Shown: positions 1 to 8,965 of the stretch, in pieces
Layout: the number at the start of each line of letters is the position of its first letter
How positions within the stretch are numbered: position 1 is the stretch's first letter
Assembly (NCBI RefSeq): GCF_002080415.1
Contig: NZ_CP020474.1
Location: 3,919,501-3,983,500 of the forward strand
Source of the DNA: Roseovarius mucosus
Lineage (GTDB): Bacteria > Pseudomonadota > Alphaproteobacteria > Rhodobacterales > Rhodobacteraceae
DNA: 64,000 bases
Direction: 5' to 3'
The notes under the pieces: generated by a model
What the model was told of the DNA's origin: nothing
What the model saw: the letters and a program-made list of their open reading frames with translations, nothing else
Databases searched by the model: none
Made by a program: the position numbers and the translations under genes

Positions 1-222
1 GACCCCGCCCGCTACGCGCCGCAATATGGCGGGTTCTGCGCCTGGGCGGTGGCGGAGAAGGGCCAGCTCTTTTCCACCCAGCCAGAGAATTGGGCGATTG
101 TGGAGGGCAAGCTCTACCTCAATTACAACGATGACATTGCCGCGAAATGGCAGGCGGATGTGCCGGGGTTCATCGCGCGGGGGGATGCACGGTGGCCGGA
201 AGTGTTGAAGGGGGAGGGGTAA
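1..222 (+). CDS. YHS domain-containing protein (3' part only)
   Basis: An open frame enters from the left edge in frame 1 and stops at TAA 220-222, leaving the last 73 residues. The peptide begins DPARYAPQYGGFCAW and continues with the YNDDIAAKWQADVPGFI pattern. This is the small metal-associated YHS module seen in secreted alphaproteobacterial proteins of about 150 residues, where the Tyr/Gly/Cys segment is the signature. The signal peptide and N-terminus lie outside the window. Family membership is from the motif; the substrate or metal is unknown. Confidence 0.75.
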   Translation, partial: DPARYAPQYGGFCAWAVAEKGQLFSTQPENWAIVEGKLYLNYNDDIAAKWQADVPGFIARGDARWPEVLKGEG

Positions 223-363
223 TGGGGGTTAGTGGAGCCTTGGGGTTTATCCGTGTGTGACGGGTTCCGGCCCGGAGTGGACACGGCTTTTGATGCGAAT
301 TTGCGACAGTCGACCTTCGCTGCGCAGATCGCGAACTCACGCAATGCGGGCGTTTTCAGACCT

Positions 364-762
364 TCATGATCTAGGTTCGTTTGTTGCTTCTTTAGCAAGT
401 TTCTGGATCCCCAAACTCGACCGAACATTGCCATTAGCAAGCCTAATCACAGCTTCTCTTACTATTTCGGCATCAATTTCGTTGGCCATCTTTGAGTCTG
501 CGACCCCTTCAAATTCGTAGGGTTCACAAAGAAATACGCTTCGCCGACAAATGTCGTCTATGTATTGAATAAATCCTGACATTTGCAAAACCGAAGCTGC
601 GCTTTCCAGATCACCATTACACATGTTGTCGAAGGTTCTCATGGGGCCTCTAACGGCATGAATTTCTTCCCTGTAATGCATCTCAAAAATGCATCGCGCT
701 AGCTCAAGAAGCATGCCTCGTTTTGAATAATCAGATTTAGGCAACCAAGGGGGGAAATCCAT
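364..762 (-). CDS. hypothetical protein, A+T-richer than surroundings
   Basis: This is a 132-residue frame that I do not recognise. It is predicted to be soluble, with no signal peptide or membrane segment. The N-terminal half is helical-looking (MLLELARCIFEMHYREEIHAV) and has four Cys scattered through it. The C-terminal third is charged. Base composition is visibly more A+T-rich than the flanking genes and codon choice is less biased to G/C at third positions, which suggests acquired DNA. No neighbour shares its direction closely enough to suggest an operon. It could be a small immunity-type or cargo protein, but nothing in the sequence shows that. Confidence 0.6.
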   Translation of the reverse strand: MDFPPWLPKSDYSKRGMLLELARCIFEMHYREEIHAVRGPMRTFDNMCNGDLESAASVLQMSGFIQYIDDICRRSVFLCEPYEFEGVADSKMANEIDAEIVREAVIRLANGNVRSSLGIQKLAKEATNEPRS

Positions 763-1259
763 AATGAAATTATTCTATCGTGTGTGAGTTCTAAAACAAG
801 CGACACAATGGGCTCTCACCCGGAATTTGCAGCCCTCAGCTTGAAGGTTTGGTGTCAGGAAACTGCCCAAACTTTGCAAACTCCGCTTCCTGCGCATTGG
901 TGGCCTTGGTGCGTAGTTCAGCATTGCTATCGTGATCCGATGCGCCGTGGCAGCCTCGCGCTTGGCACTCGTATCGTCGATGAGCGGACACAAGGTGCTG
1001 CCGCGCGGGGCCTGTCCGCCGGGTGGGCGCTTCAACCTCATCGGCTGGCAGTTTATGCCTACCAAATCCGTCCGCAGTATCAGTTTGGCGTGAGGTCGCA
1101 AAAGCGCCCGCCCGAGGGGGCGGACCATGCCAGAGGCATGCCTTCGGCATGACCGCTGCGCGGCGGTGCCTGCGGCACCTTGATTCCGCGCATTGGGATT
1201 TGGGGCGTGTGGCCGCTATCGTAACTGCGGTCTTGGGATTAAGACTCCGGGGTTCCCCC
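763..1259. other. intergenic gap without a convincing gene
   Basis: About 500 bases between the orphan gene and the 3' end of htpX. Frames exist on both strands, but none has a plausible ribosome binding site, family motif or consistent codon bias. The right half holds the hairpin cluster annotated separately. The left half could be decayed coding DNA, but I cannot identify the parent. Confidence 0.5.
1105..1179. repeat. cluster of consecutive short hairpins
   Basis: Back-to-back inverted repeats with tiny loops: CGCCC/GGGCG at 1105-1122, CATGCC-TTC-GGCATG at 1137-1151, CCGC-TGC-GCGG at 1153-1163 and GGTGCC-TGC-GGCACC at 1165-1179. The last three share three-base loops. The arrangement resembles REP-like intergenic palindromes. 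It lies downstream of htpX (minus strand) and could act as a transcript end or an mRNA-stabilising element. There is no U-tract. Confidence 0.55.
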
Positions 1260-2120
1260 TCACGCCCAAGGTCCCCTTTGGGCGCGCTCTCCTGCCATCT
1301 CGCGCAGGGCGCGGATGCGGTTGGCGGGGTTGGGGTGGGTGGAGAAGAGTTTGTCATGGGCATGGGCGTGCAGCGGGTTGATGATGAACATATGCGCTGT
1401 GGCCGGGTTGCGCTCGGCGGCGTCATTGTCGATGCGGGCGGCGAGGCCCGAGATTTTCTCGAGCGCCGATGCGAGCCAGAGCGGGTTGCCGCAGATTTCG
1501 GCCCCGATGCGGTCGGCCTCGTATTCGCGGCTACGGCTTATCGCCATCTGCACAAGGCCCGCCGCAAGGGGGGCGAGGATCATCAGCGCCAGCGTGCCAA
1601 TGAGGCCCATGCCGTTGTTGCGGTTGCCGCCGAAGAACATCGCGAAATTGGCCAACATCGAGATGGCCCCGGCAAAGGTGGCCGTCACGGTCATGATCGT
1701 AGTGTCGTGGTTGCGGATATGGGCCAGCTCATGCGCCATGACGGCGGCGATTTCCTCGCGGCTGAGATGGCGCAAGAGGCCGGTGGTGGCGGCGACAGCG
1801 GCATTGGCCGGGTTGCGCCCGGTGGCAAAGGCGTTGGGCTGATCGTTGTCGAGGATATAGACCGCCGGGCGCGGCATGCCGGCGGCATCGGCCATGTCAT
1901 GCACCATTTGGGTAAGCGCCGCGCCTTCGGGGCCAGAGGCGGGGCGGGCATTGTGCATGCGCAGCACCATCCGGTCTGAATTCCACCAGCTAAAGGCGTT
2001 CGTGGCGAGGGCCACGATCAGCGCAAAGAGCGCGCCGCCCATGCCGCCCAAAAGCGCGCCTATGCCCAGAAAGAGTGCGGTCATCGCCGCCATCAAAATG
2101 CCTGTGCGCAGATAGCCCAT
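1260..2120 (-). CDS. htpX: protease HtpX (M48 membrane metalloprotease)
   Basis: Membrane-bound zinc metalloprotease for quality control of inner-membrane proteins. The 286 residues begin [10 protein letters not shown]. Two hydrophobic N-terminal segments (about 6-25 and 28-46) are followed by the zinc motif HELAH at 130-134, two more membrane stretches around 145-195, and the downstream [10 protein letters not shown] segment carrying the third zinc ligand. Length matches the family. I chose the ATG at 2118-2120 because GGGGGAA sits just upstream. An in-frame extension to 2351 would add a non-conserved, Arg-rich leader. A heat-shock-like promoter lies 27-56 bases upstream. Confidence 0.95.
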   Translation of the reverse strand: MGYLRTGILMAAMTALFLGIGALLGGMGGALFALIVALATNAFSWWNSDRMVLRMHNARPASGPEGAALTQMVHDMADAAGMPRPAVYILDNDQPNAFATGRNPANAAVAATTGLLRHLSREEIAAVMAHELAHIRNHDTTIMTVTATFAGAISMLANFAMFFGGNRNNGMGLIGTLALMILAPLAAGLVQMAISRSREYEADRIGAEICGNPLWLASALEKISGLAARIDNDAAERNPATAHMFIINPLHAHAHDKLFSTHPNPANRIRALREMAGERAQRGPWA

Positions 2121-2146
2121 CGGGTTCCCCCTTTTGTTTCTGCGCC

Positions 2147-2176
2147 AAATATGGCGGTTGGCACGGCGCTTGCAAG
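2147..2176 (-). promoter_or_regulatory. candidate RpoH (sigma-32 type) promoter of htpX
   Basis: Read on the minus strand, CTTGCAA (2176-2170) is followed after 15 bases by CCATATTT (2154-2147). This fits the heat-shock form CTTGAAA-N11-15-CCCCATNT. Transcription would start near 2140, about 20 bases before the htpX ATG. htpX is a known heat-shock gene in other bacteria. Promoter use here is inferred. Confidence 0.5.
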
Positions 2177-2298
2177 CCTCTCGCGGGAGGCTGGGTTCGT
2201 TAAAATCCAAGGTAATCGGGGCATGAGGGTGCTCTGGCATTAAACGGTCCTTGGGGTTTACGCGGCAGGCTTTCCGTTGAGTCCGACGGAGATATGAG

Positions 2299-3900
2299 AT
2301 GGCCACAGCCGCAGAACTGCCGATTGATACCTCTGCCAGTGCAATGGACATGGCCGAAGCCGTGTTCGGTCACGGCATCACGATTGTCTCGGCCAGCTAT
2401 ACAGGGGCCGCCAGCGCCTCGGGGATTTACAGCAATGGCGACGCGGTTTCGCCGGAGCTGACACCGTCGGATACGGGCGTGATCCTATCCACGGGCATGG
2501 CCACGTCGGTGACCAACGAGGTCAGCCTGCTTAATTTGCTGGGGGATCCGAACCTTTTGCTGGACAGCTCGACCGATCATGGCTTGGCGGGGGATGCCGA
2601 TCTATCGACGATCTCGGGGCAGGAGACCTTTGACGCGGCGATTTTCGAGGCGGAGTTCATCCCCGAAGGCAGCACGCTGACCATGCAGATCGTGTTCTCG
2701 TCCGAGGAATATCTTGAATGGGTCAACACCGGATTCAACGACTCGGTCGGGGTCTGGGTCAACGGGGTGCAGGCCGAGTTGACGGTGGGCACAGGCGACA
2801 TCACCATCAACAACATCAACAATATAAGTAACTCTAACCTCTACATGGACAATTCCTCGTCCGCAGATACCTACAACACCGAGATGGACGGGTTCACGGT
2901 AACGCTGACCCTCAAGGCACCGGTGGTGCCGGGCGAGGTGAACACGATCAAGATCGGTATTGCCGATGGTGGCGATGGGGCGCTGGACAGCAACCTGTTG
3001 ATTGCCGGGAACTCGATCCAGACATCACTTATTGCGGGCGACGATATCATCGATGTGACGCGGTTTTCGCAAGTTGAAACGGATCTTTTGGCGAATGATT
3101 CGAATGCGGCGGGCGGCACGCTGACGATCACCGAGGTCAATGGTCAGCCGGTGGTTGCCGGCGATACGGTGATCCTCAGCACCGGGGAGACGCTTCAGAT
3201 CACGGCGACGGGCTTTGTTCTTGTGTCGTCTGGAGAGGAGGTGGGCGCGTCGAACATGCTGTCCTATACAGTGGCAGACACGTTCGGCAACACCGATGTC
3301 GGGTTCATCACGATCAATACGGTGGCCCCCTGTTTTACCGAAGGCACGCAGATTGACACGCCCGAGGGCGCAGTCGCGATCGAGACATTAAAGCCGGGGG
3401 ATCTGGTGCTGACGCTGGATCACGGCCCCCAAGCTCTGCGCTGGATCGGGCGAAGCCTGCGACGGGCAGAGGGCGCGGATGCGCCGGTGGCGCTTGCGGC
3501 CAATGCGCTGGGGCGGCATGACGCGTTGGAGCTGTCGCCCAATCACCGCATCCTGTTGGCGTCGCCACATGCGGAATTGCTGTTTGGCACGCATCAGGTT
3601 TTGGTCAAGGCGGCGGCGCTGATCAATGAGTGCTCTATCACGCGGCGGGTTGATGGTGCGCCGGTGGTGTATGTGCATCTGCTGTTTGACCAGCACGAGA
3701 TCGTGCGGGGTAACGGGCTCTGGAGTGAGAGCTATCATCCCGGGCCGGTGACGCATGGCAGTTTCGATGCCGCGACAGAGGCCGAATTGCGGCGTCTTTT
3801 TCCGGTGATATTTGCCGAGGGTGGGGCAGGCTATGGGCCAAGCGCGCGCTCTGGGTTGCGGGCGCATGAGGCGCAGGTGTTGGTTGACGCAATGCGTTGA
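2299..3900 (+). CDS. choice-of-anchor L / Hint domain protein
   Basis: 533 residues in two parts. Residues about 10-250 form a choice-of-anchor-L type beta domain with the motifs [18 protein letters not shown] and [12 protein letters not shown] short Ig-like linker follows (about 250-340). From Cys345 ([13 protein letters not shown]) there is a C-terminal Hint (hedgehog/intein) domain with the [10 protein letters not shown] and LSPNHRIL motifs, which keeps the N-terminal nucleophile Cys and the block-B-like His. Such proteins are common in Roseobacter genomes and are thought to be exported, non-classically secreted or autoprocessed. Processing is inference. It sits divergent to htpX and upstream of a sulfotransferase. 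Confidence 0.85.
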   Translation: MATAAELPIDTSASAMDMAEAVFGHGITIVSASYTGAASASGIYSNGDAVSPELTPSDTGVILSTGMATSVTNEVSLLNLLGDPNLLLDSSTDHGLAGDADLSTISGQETFDAAIFEAEFIPEGSTLTMQIVFSSEEYLEWVNTGFNDSVGVWVNGVQAELTVGTGDITINNINNISNSNLYMDNSSSADTYNTEMDGFTVTLTLKAPVVPGEVNTIKIGIADGGDGALDSNLLIAGNSIQTSLIAGDDIIDVTRFSQVETDLLANDSNAAGGTLTITEVNGQPVVAGDTVILSTGETLQITATGFVLVSSGEEVGASNMLSYTVADTFGNTDVGFITINTVAPCFTEGTQIDTPEGAVAIETLKPGDLVLTLDHGPQALRWIGRSLRRAEGADAPVALAANALGRHDALELSPNHRILLASPHAELLFGTHQVLVKAAALINECSITRRVDGAPVVYVHLLFDQHEIVRGNGLWSESYHPGPVTHGSFDAATEAELRRLFPVIFAEGGAGYGPSARSGLRAHEAQVLVDAMR

Positions 3901-3952
3901 GGTGCGCGCGAAAAGGGCTTTCACGTCGCGGCGCAGCGGCTAGGGTAGCGAC

Positions 3953-4594
3953 ATGATTATTTCGCCCGGACGCAAGTTTATCTTTGTGCATATCCCCAAG
4001 ACTGGCGGCACCGCGATGGCGTTGGCGCTGGAGGGGCGGGCGCAGGCCGAGGACATCCTGATCGGTGACACGCCCAAGGCGCGGCGCAGGCGGGCGCGGT
4101 TGAAGGGGGTTGAGGCGCGCGGGCGGCTTTGGAAACATTCGACCTTGGCCGATATCGACGGGCTGGTAAGCCAAGAGACGCTGAGCGCGTTCTTTGTCTT
4201 TACGTTGGTGCGCAACCCTTGGGACCGGATGGTAAGCTATTATCACTGGCTGCGCGGCCAAGAGTTTGATCATTCGGCGGTGCATCTGGCCAAGGACCTG
4301 CCGTTTCCTGCGTTTCTGGCCGCGCCAGAGACACAGGCCGCCCTGCGCGCGACCCCGGCGCGGCATTATGTGACGGCGGCGGATGGGCGTGAATATTGCC
4401 GTCTTTTCATCCGGCTAGAGCATTTGGAGACCGATGCCGCCCCGCTCTGGGCGCATCTGGGATTCGCGGTGACGGTAGCACCGTTCAATACGTCGGAGCG
4501 GGGGCCGTATAAGGACTATTACGACAGCCGCACAGCGCAGATCGTAGCGGATTGTGCCGCCGAAGACATCGCGCGATTCGGGTATCAGTTCTGA
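3953..4594 (+). CDS. sulfotransferase family 2 domain protein
   Basis: Predicted PAPS-dependent sulfotransferase of 213 residues. The 5'-phosphosulfate-binding loop is HIPKTGGTA (about 13-21) and the 3'-phosphate site is LVRNPWDRMVSYY (about 83-95). Both are hallmarks of the Sulfotransfer_2 group that modifies carbohydrates. There is no signal peptide, so it is probably cytoplasmic or peripheral. It lies between two Hint-domain genes in the same orientation, which suggests that it modifies a cell-surface product made or handled with them. The acceptor is unknown. Confidence 0.85.
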   Translation: MIISPGRKFIFVHIPKTGGTAMALALEGRAQAEDILIGDTPKARRRRARLKGVEARGRLWKHSTLADIDGLVSQETLSAFFVFTLVRNPWDRMVSYYHWLRGQEFDHSAVHLAKDLPFPAFLAAPETQAALRATPARHYVTAADGREYCRLFIRLEHLETDAAPLWAHLGFAVTVAPFNTSERGPYKDYYDSRTAQIVADCAAEDIARFGYQF

Positions 4595-4804
4595 CCGTCC
4601 TTGATCGTTTGTTAAGATTGCATGGGGTGTTTGTGCCAATCGCACGGCTTTGGCGGCGTTGTCCACTTGGCCGCAACGGTGCCTTATTCCTGCCGGAATC
4701 CGAGCAAAAACGGGTCATGTTAACCATGGCTTAGTCAGCTTATCGGAGTGTTGGCCTGTTGACGAAACAGGATGGGTTGTATCGGGAAAGGGATCGACGC
4801 GGGT

Positions 4805-5467
4805 ATGCTGGGTTGGTTTGGCATCAGTGAACGCGGGGCGGCGCGGACGCAGGTCGAAGAGCCTGCGGGCGTGCAAAGCGGGCTTTTGAGCGGGACGCGG
4901 GTGGCCACGGGCCATGGCTGGCGTCCGGTTCAGGCGCTCTGTGCGGGTGACCGGGTTGTGACCTTTGATGCGGGCGTGCAACCGCTCTGTGGCGTTACGC
5001 GGATTCCGGTCTGGACGGGTGAAGGCGCTTGCCCTTCGCGGTTTTGGCCGCTGGATGTGGGGCGCGGGGTGCTGGGAAACCGCGCGCCGGTGCGGGTTAT
5101 GCCACATCAGGTGCTGATGCTTGAAAGCGATCTTGCTGAAACGCTCTGGGGGGATCCCTTTGCGCTCTTGCCCGGTGTGGCGCTCGAGGCGGTGCCGGGG
5201 GTCACGCGGGTGCCGCCCACGCAGGGCGCAGAGGTGGTCGTGTTGCATTTCGAGAGCGAACAGGTGATCTTTGCCGAAAACGGGTTGATGGCGCTTTGCC
5301 CGGCGTCGTGCAACCTGCTGGATTACGCGCAAGAGCATGCAGGGCCACGGTATCACGTGCTGCCGCTGGCCGAGGCGCGGGGTTTGGTTCTGGCAATGGC
5401 GCGGCTGGAGACGTCTACGACCCTGCAGGATGGGGTGACGCCGCCCGGCCCTAGGGTTTTTGTCTGA
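4805..5467 (+). CDS. Hint domain-containing protein, nucleophile Cys missing
   Basis: 220 residues beginning MLGWFGISERG. The body resembles the bacterial Hint_2 domain (SGTRVATGHGWRPVQALCAGDRVVTFDAG, then MPHQVLML and a C-terminal block). Where the paralogue at 2299-3900 has CFTEGT, this one has GLLSGT, so the usual first-position Cys is absent and classical N-S acyl shift chemistry is unlikely. The start is at 4805; an upstream in-frame ATG at 4772 is possible. Function is unknown; Hint-like fold membership is moderately sure. Confidence 0.75.
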   Translation: MLGWFGISERGAARTQVEEPAGVQSGLLSGTRVATGHGWRPVQALCAGDRVVTFDAGVQPLCGVTRIPVWTGEGACPSRFWPLDVGRGVLGNRAPVRVMPHQVLMLESDLAETLWGDPFALLPGVALEAVPGVTRVPPTQGAEVVVLHFESEQVIFAENGLMALCPASCNLLDYAQEHAGPRYHVLPLAEARGLVLAMARLETSTTLQDGVTPPGPRVFV

Positions 5468-5486
5468 CCGGCAGGCCGATGCGCTG

Positions 5487-5500
5487 AATTTGATCAAATT
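5487..5500. promoter_or_regulatory. perfect palindrome upstream of the GAPDH gene
   Basis: AATTTGATCAAATT is a perfect 14-base palindrome 75 bases before the GAPDH start. Shifted by a few bases it also gives cTGAa-N4-ATCAA, an 8 of 10 match to the FNR-type box TTGAT-N4-ATCAA. It could be an operator. No promoter boxes around it are convincing. Confidence 0.35.
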
Positions 5501-5574
5501 GTGTTTCGGGGCTGGTGTTTCCAGACGGCGCGCAGCAATGTCAGACGTATTGACCTGTCTGCTCGGAGGATGCC

Positions 5575-6573
5575 ATGTCAGAGGACCCCATTCGCATTGC
5601 CATCAACGGGTTTGGCCGGATCGGTCGCACAATCCTGCGGATCTTGATGCGCGAGGGGGCCGCGTTTGAACTGGTGTGCATCAACGATATCGAGCCGCTA
5701 GAGACCTGCGCCTATCTGTTTCAATATGACAGCGTCTTTGGCCCCTGGCCCGGTGTCGTAACCACCCGTCCCGGTGTGCTGATCGTGGATGGGCAGGAAA
5801 TCCCGTTTCATGCGGCTCGTGATCTGAGCACGCTCGATTTGAGCGGGGTTGATCTGGTGCTGGAGTGTACCGGTATGGGCGGCACGCGCGCCGTGGCCGA
5901 GCGGGGGTTGGTGGCGGGGGCGCGGGCCGTGTTGGTTTCGGGCCCATCGGCAGAGGCGGATGCGACGCTTGTGATCGGGGCCAATGAGGGCGATCTTGGG
6001 TCGCATCGGATCATCTCCAACGCTTCGTGCACCACGAATGCCCTGGCACCTTTGGCGCGGCTCTTGGATGAGGCCTATGGCATTGTCAGCGGGCAAATGA
6101 CGACGGTGCATTGTTATACCGGCAGCCAGCCTACGGTGGACAAGCCCCGCGATGCGCCCGAGCGCAGCCGTGCCGCCGCCCTGTCGATGGTGCCCACGAC
6201 GACAAGCGCCCAGCATCAGACCGGGCTGGTTCTGCCGGGGTTGAAGGGGCGGATCGAGGCGCGGGCGATCCGGGTGCCGGTGGCGAGCGTGTCCTGTATT
6301 GATCTGGTGGTGCAATTGCAGGCCGATGTGACGGTCGCGGGGGTCAACACGCTTTTGCAAGAGGCGGCGGAACGTCATATATGGCTGGGCTGGACCGAGG
6401 CACCGCTGGTGTCGTCGGATCTGCGCGCGCGTCCCGAGAGCCTGATCGTAGCAGGGCCGCAAACCTCTGTATCGGTGGGCGGATTGCTGCGCGTCTTTGG
6501 CTGGTATGACAACGAATGGGGATTTTCCTGCCGTATGCTGGATATGGCGCGGTTGATCGGGCGGCGGGGATAG
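5575..6573 (+). CDS. gap: glyceraldehyde-3-phosphate dehydrogenase, type I (divergent paralogue)
   Basis: 332 residues. The NAD-binding start INGFGRIGR and CINDIEP keep the acidic residue that favours NAD. The active site ISNASCTTN has catalytic Cys152, and TVHCYTGSQ carries the catalytic His. Arg of the phosphate site is in ARAIRVPVASVS, and the C-terminus WYDNEWGFSCRMLDM is typical. Several usually fixed positions differ (YDSVFGPWP for YDSVHGRW; PERSRAAALSMVPTTT), so this is likely a second, divergent copy rather than the main glycolytic enzyme. It stands alone, with no pgk, tkt or cbb neighbour. An alternative substrate such as erythrose-4-phosphate is possible. Confidence 0.88.
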   Translation: MSEDPIRIAINGFGRIGRTILRILMREGAAFELVCINDIEPLETCAYLFQYDSVFGPWPGVVTTRPGVLIVDGQEIPFHAARDLSTLDLSGVDLVLECTGMGGTRAVAERGLVAGARAVLVSGPSAEADATLVIGANEGDLGSHRIISNASCTTNALAPLARLLDEAYGIVSGQMTTVHCYTGSQPTVDKPRDAPERSRAAALSMVPTTTSAQHQTGLVLPGLKGRIEARAIRVPVASVSCIDLVVQLQADVTVAGVNTLLQEAAERHIWLGWTEAPLVSSDLRARPESLIVAGPQTSVSVGGLLRVFGWYDNEWGFSCRMLDMARLIGRRG

Positions 6574-6588
6574 GCCGCCGCCCGGATT

Positions 6589-8064
6589 TTATTTGCGCAA
6601 GCTCACATTGGCAAAGCCCATCGCACGCAGGCGATCAGCCCCGGCGTCGAGCTGCGATTGTGTGGCAAAAGGACCAGCCAGCACGAGGGTCAGGGCGCGT
6701 CCGTCGCGTGTCACAGTGCCACGCCGCGCTGGAAGCCCTGCGGCCGCGATGCGCTGTGCGGCGGCCTGAGCCTGCGCCGCATCGGCAAAGAGACCGGCCT
6801 GAGCGTAGCGATGGCTGGGCGCAGTCTGGGCGGTCGTCGCAGGCGCTGAGCGGGTCGAGACTGTGGTGCGCGGGGCTGCTTGCGCAGGCTCGGTGCGCAA
6901 TTGCGCCAGTTGCCGGGTCGTCATCGGGGCGGGCACGTGGCGCCCTTGGGTTGCGACGGTGACACCGGCGGCGCGCTGCGCCTCGAAGCTGGTGTAGGGC
7001 GGTTGCAGGCCGGGGAATTGGTGAATCACATCGGCACCCGTGCGCCGGTCGATAAGGCGCTGCGGCACGGTGTTTGTCCACATCACCAACATCTGTTCGC
7101 GCCCTTCAAAGGTTTGGTGCGCTCGGTAGGGGTTGAGGCGGTCATCCTCCCACACCGGCTGCATGCCGGGGGGAACCGAGATACCGACGAGGCTGGTCTT
7201 TTGGCTGGCATAGACACGCGCCGGGGCGACGCGGGTATAGGCGGGCACGGTTTCAGGGGTGGCCGGGGTGCCGGGGCGTGGGGCAAGCGTGCGGCCCGTG
7301 TTGCTGCCGCTGGCATAGGTCACATGCGGTGATCTTTGCGGGCCGCAGCGCACCGGCGAGCCATTATGCTGCACAGTATAGGCCGCCGAGACCGCAGTTA
7401 GGTTCGCGCAAGCGCTTTGTGCCGGGTCAGGCTGTGTCAGGCGCACGGCCTTGCCAGAGGTTTTGGCAATTGGTGTGGTTTTGGGCGCGGTCGCCGGTGC
7501 CGCGGCGCGGGCCGTCACGGGACGAAGGGCCAAGGGGCGCGGATCAGCCTCGGGCCGAAGCGCGCTGAGCGGCGCTTGGGCAGAGGCGGTGCGGCGTTGT
7601 GGTTGGACCGCAGCGACGGGGGCCGGTTGCCGGACGACGCGCGGTGCGGGGGCCGGTGCCGTGGCGACGCGTGGTGCGGGGGCAGGTGCCGTGGCCGTGC
7701 GCGGCGCTGGGGCTGGTGCCGTGGCGACGCTTGGCGCTGGGGCGGCTGGCTGCGTGCGTGGGGCGGCCTGTGCCACGGGTTGCGCCGGGGCAGGGGCGGC
7801 GGCCTGAACGCTGGGCGCAAGACTAGGCTGGAAGCCACAGAGATGGTCGCGGCCACGTGTCATGCGTGGCACCCAGGTTACATTTCCCGCAACGCCCGCG
7901 CGCACGAACACACAGCCGGCACTGTCGACATATTGCCGACCCTGAAAGCTGGAGGGTGGAAACTCCGCCGGCTCCGAAGAGCCGCGAAGAGACTGCGCGG
8001 AAAGGTCGACCGTGCCAAGCAGCAGCACTGTCGAGGCCAGAATGGCAAGTGATGAAAATCTCAT
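6589..8064 (-). CDS. SPOR domain-containing exported protein
   Basis: 491 residues. The N-terminal signal peptide (about 1-23, ending near LSAQ) is followed by a Cys-containing segment (DSAGCVFVRAG, RGRDHLCGF). A long Ala/Pro-rich linker (about 90-190) has repeated APAPAPR units. A central unique part follows, then a C-terminal SPOR domain (about 415-491: AQAGLFADAAQAQAAAQRIA to GFANVSLRK). SPOR domains bind denuded peptidoglycan glycan strands at the division site, so a periplasmic cell-wall role is likely. It lies 65 bases downstream of upp in the same direction. Confidence 0.88.
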   Translation of the reverse strand: MRFSSLAILASTVLLLGTVDLSAQSLRGSSEPAEFPPSSFQGRQYVDSAGCVFVRAGVAGNVTWVPRMTRGRDHLCGFQPSLAPSVQAAAPAPAQPVAQAAPRTQPAAPAPSVATAPAPAPRTATAPAPAPRVATAPAPAPRVVRQPAPVAAVQPQRRTASAQAPLSALRPEADPRPLALRPVTARAAAPATAPKTTPIAKTSGKAVRLTQPDPAQSACANLTAVSAAYTVQHNGSPVRCGPQRSPHVTYASGSNTGRTLAPRPGTPATPETVPAYTRVAPARVYASQKTSLVGISVPPGMQPVWEDDRLNPYRAHQTFEGREQMLVMWTNTVPQRLIDRRTGADVIHQFPGLQPPYTSFEAQRAAGVTVATQGRHVPAPMTTRQLAQLRTEPAQAAPRTTVSTRSAPATTAQTAPSHRYAQAGLFADAAQAQAAAQRIAAAGLPARRGTVTRDGRALTLVLAGPFATQSQLDAGADRLRAMGFANVSLRK

Positions 8065-8129
8065 TACGCCCCCAACATCAATTGGGTGCAGGTTGCCTTA
8101 TTTTTGCCGTTTAGTAAACAGTGATTGGC

Positions 8130-8762
8130 TTATTTAGTGCCGAACATGCGGTCACCCGCATCCCCTAGTCCCGGAAGGATATAACCCTTGTCATTCAAGC
8201 GCTTGTCGAGCGCGGCTGTGACGACGGGCACATCAGGATGCGCCTCTTGCATGCGCGCGACGCCTTCGGGGGCGGCGAGCAGACAGAGAAAACGGATGTC
8301 ACGGGCCCCTGCATCCTTGAGCATAGAGACAGCCGCCGCAGAGGAATTGCCGGTGGCCAGCATCGGATCGACCACAATCGAGAGGCGCTCGCCAAGTTGT
8401 TCAGGCACCTTGAAGTAGTATTTCACGGGTTGCAGCGTTGCCTCGTCCCGGTAGAGCCCGACAAAACCCACGCGCGCCGAGGGGATCAGTTCCAACATGC
8501 CGTCGAGCAGGCCGTTGCCCGCGCGCAGAATCGAGATGAGCGCCAACTTGCGCCCGGCCAAGACTGGCGCGTCCATTTCCATAAGCGGCGTGTCGATGGC
8601 GCGGGTGGTCATTGGCAATTCGCGCGTGACCTCATAGGCGAGCAACTGGCTGATTTCGCGCAGGAGCTGGCGGAAGACGGCTGTGGAGGTTTCCTTTTGC
8701 CGCATCAGGGTCAGTTTGTGCTGAACGAGCGGGTGATCGACGATGGTGAGATTCGGAAACAT
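8130..8762 (-). CDS. upp: uracil phosphoribosyltransferase
   Basis: Converts uracil and PRPP to UMP in pyrimidine salvage, in the cytoplasm. The 210 residues match the family length. The PRPP loop is [11 protein letters not shown] (131-141) and the uracil-binding C-terminus is [18 protein letters not shown]. The start [17 protein letters not shown] is characteristic. No permease gene sits beside it. Confidence 0.97.
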   Translation of the reverse strand: MFPNLTIVDHPLVQHKLTLMRQKETSTAVFRQLLREISQLLAYEVTRELPMTTRAIDTPLMEMDAPVLAGRKLALISILRAGNGLLDGMLELIPSARVGFVGLYRDEATLQPVKYYFKVPEQLGERLSIVVDPMLATGNSSAAAVSMLKDAGARDIRFLCLLAAPEGVARMQEAHPDVPVVTAALDKRLNDKGYILPGLGDAGDRMFGTK

Positions 8763-8881
8763 GACGGGCCTCTTGCGCTGCGGTGTAATCCGTCATTCCA
8801 GAAAACGCCGCCAAGGGCAACGCTGCGATGCAGGCATGCAATCGGCATTGCGCGGCGCGGCGCGGCGGTGCAAGCTCGGGC

Positions 8882-8940
8882 TTGAAAAATCGCGGGGGCA
8901 TGGTATGAGCATGCCGTAGCGGTAGTTTAATATTAAACTA
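8882..8940 (+). promoter_or_regulatory. candidate promoter and palindromic operator of maeB
   Basis: TTGAAA (8882-8887), 16 bases, TATGAG (8904-8909) make a plausible housekeeping promoter with a start near 8916. Just downstream is TAGTTTAATATTAAACTA (8923-8940), a perfect 18-base palindrome in an otherwise G+C-rich gap. At about +7 to +24 it would be ideally placed for a repressor. The cognate regulator is not known. Confidence 0.5.
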
Positions 8941-8965
8941 TATTGCCCGCAGGGAGATGAGGACC

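Noticed and set aside
763..1259. Transposase or phage remnant
   Set aside because: Several frames were read on both strands; none shows a DDE, integrase or phage motif, and no terminal inverted repeats or target duplication are seen.
1023..1979. 318-codon plus-strand frame opposite htpX
   Set aside because: Gly/His/Arg-rich antisense artefact overlapping the certain htpX gene.
7500..7800. Tandem repeat or CRISPR-like array in the SPOR gene
   Set aside because: The repetition encodes an Ala/Pro-rich linker in frame; units are degenerate and there are no spacers.
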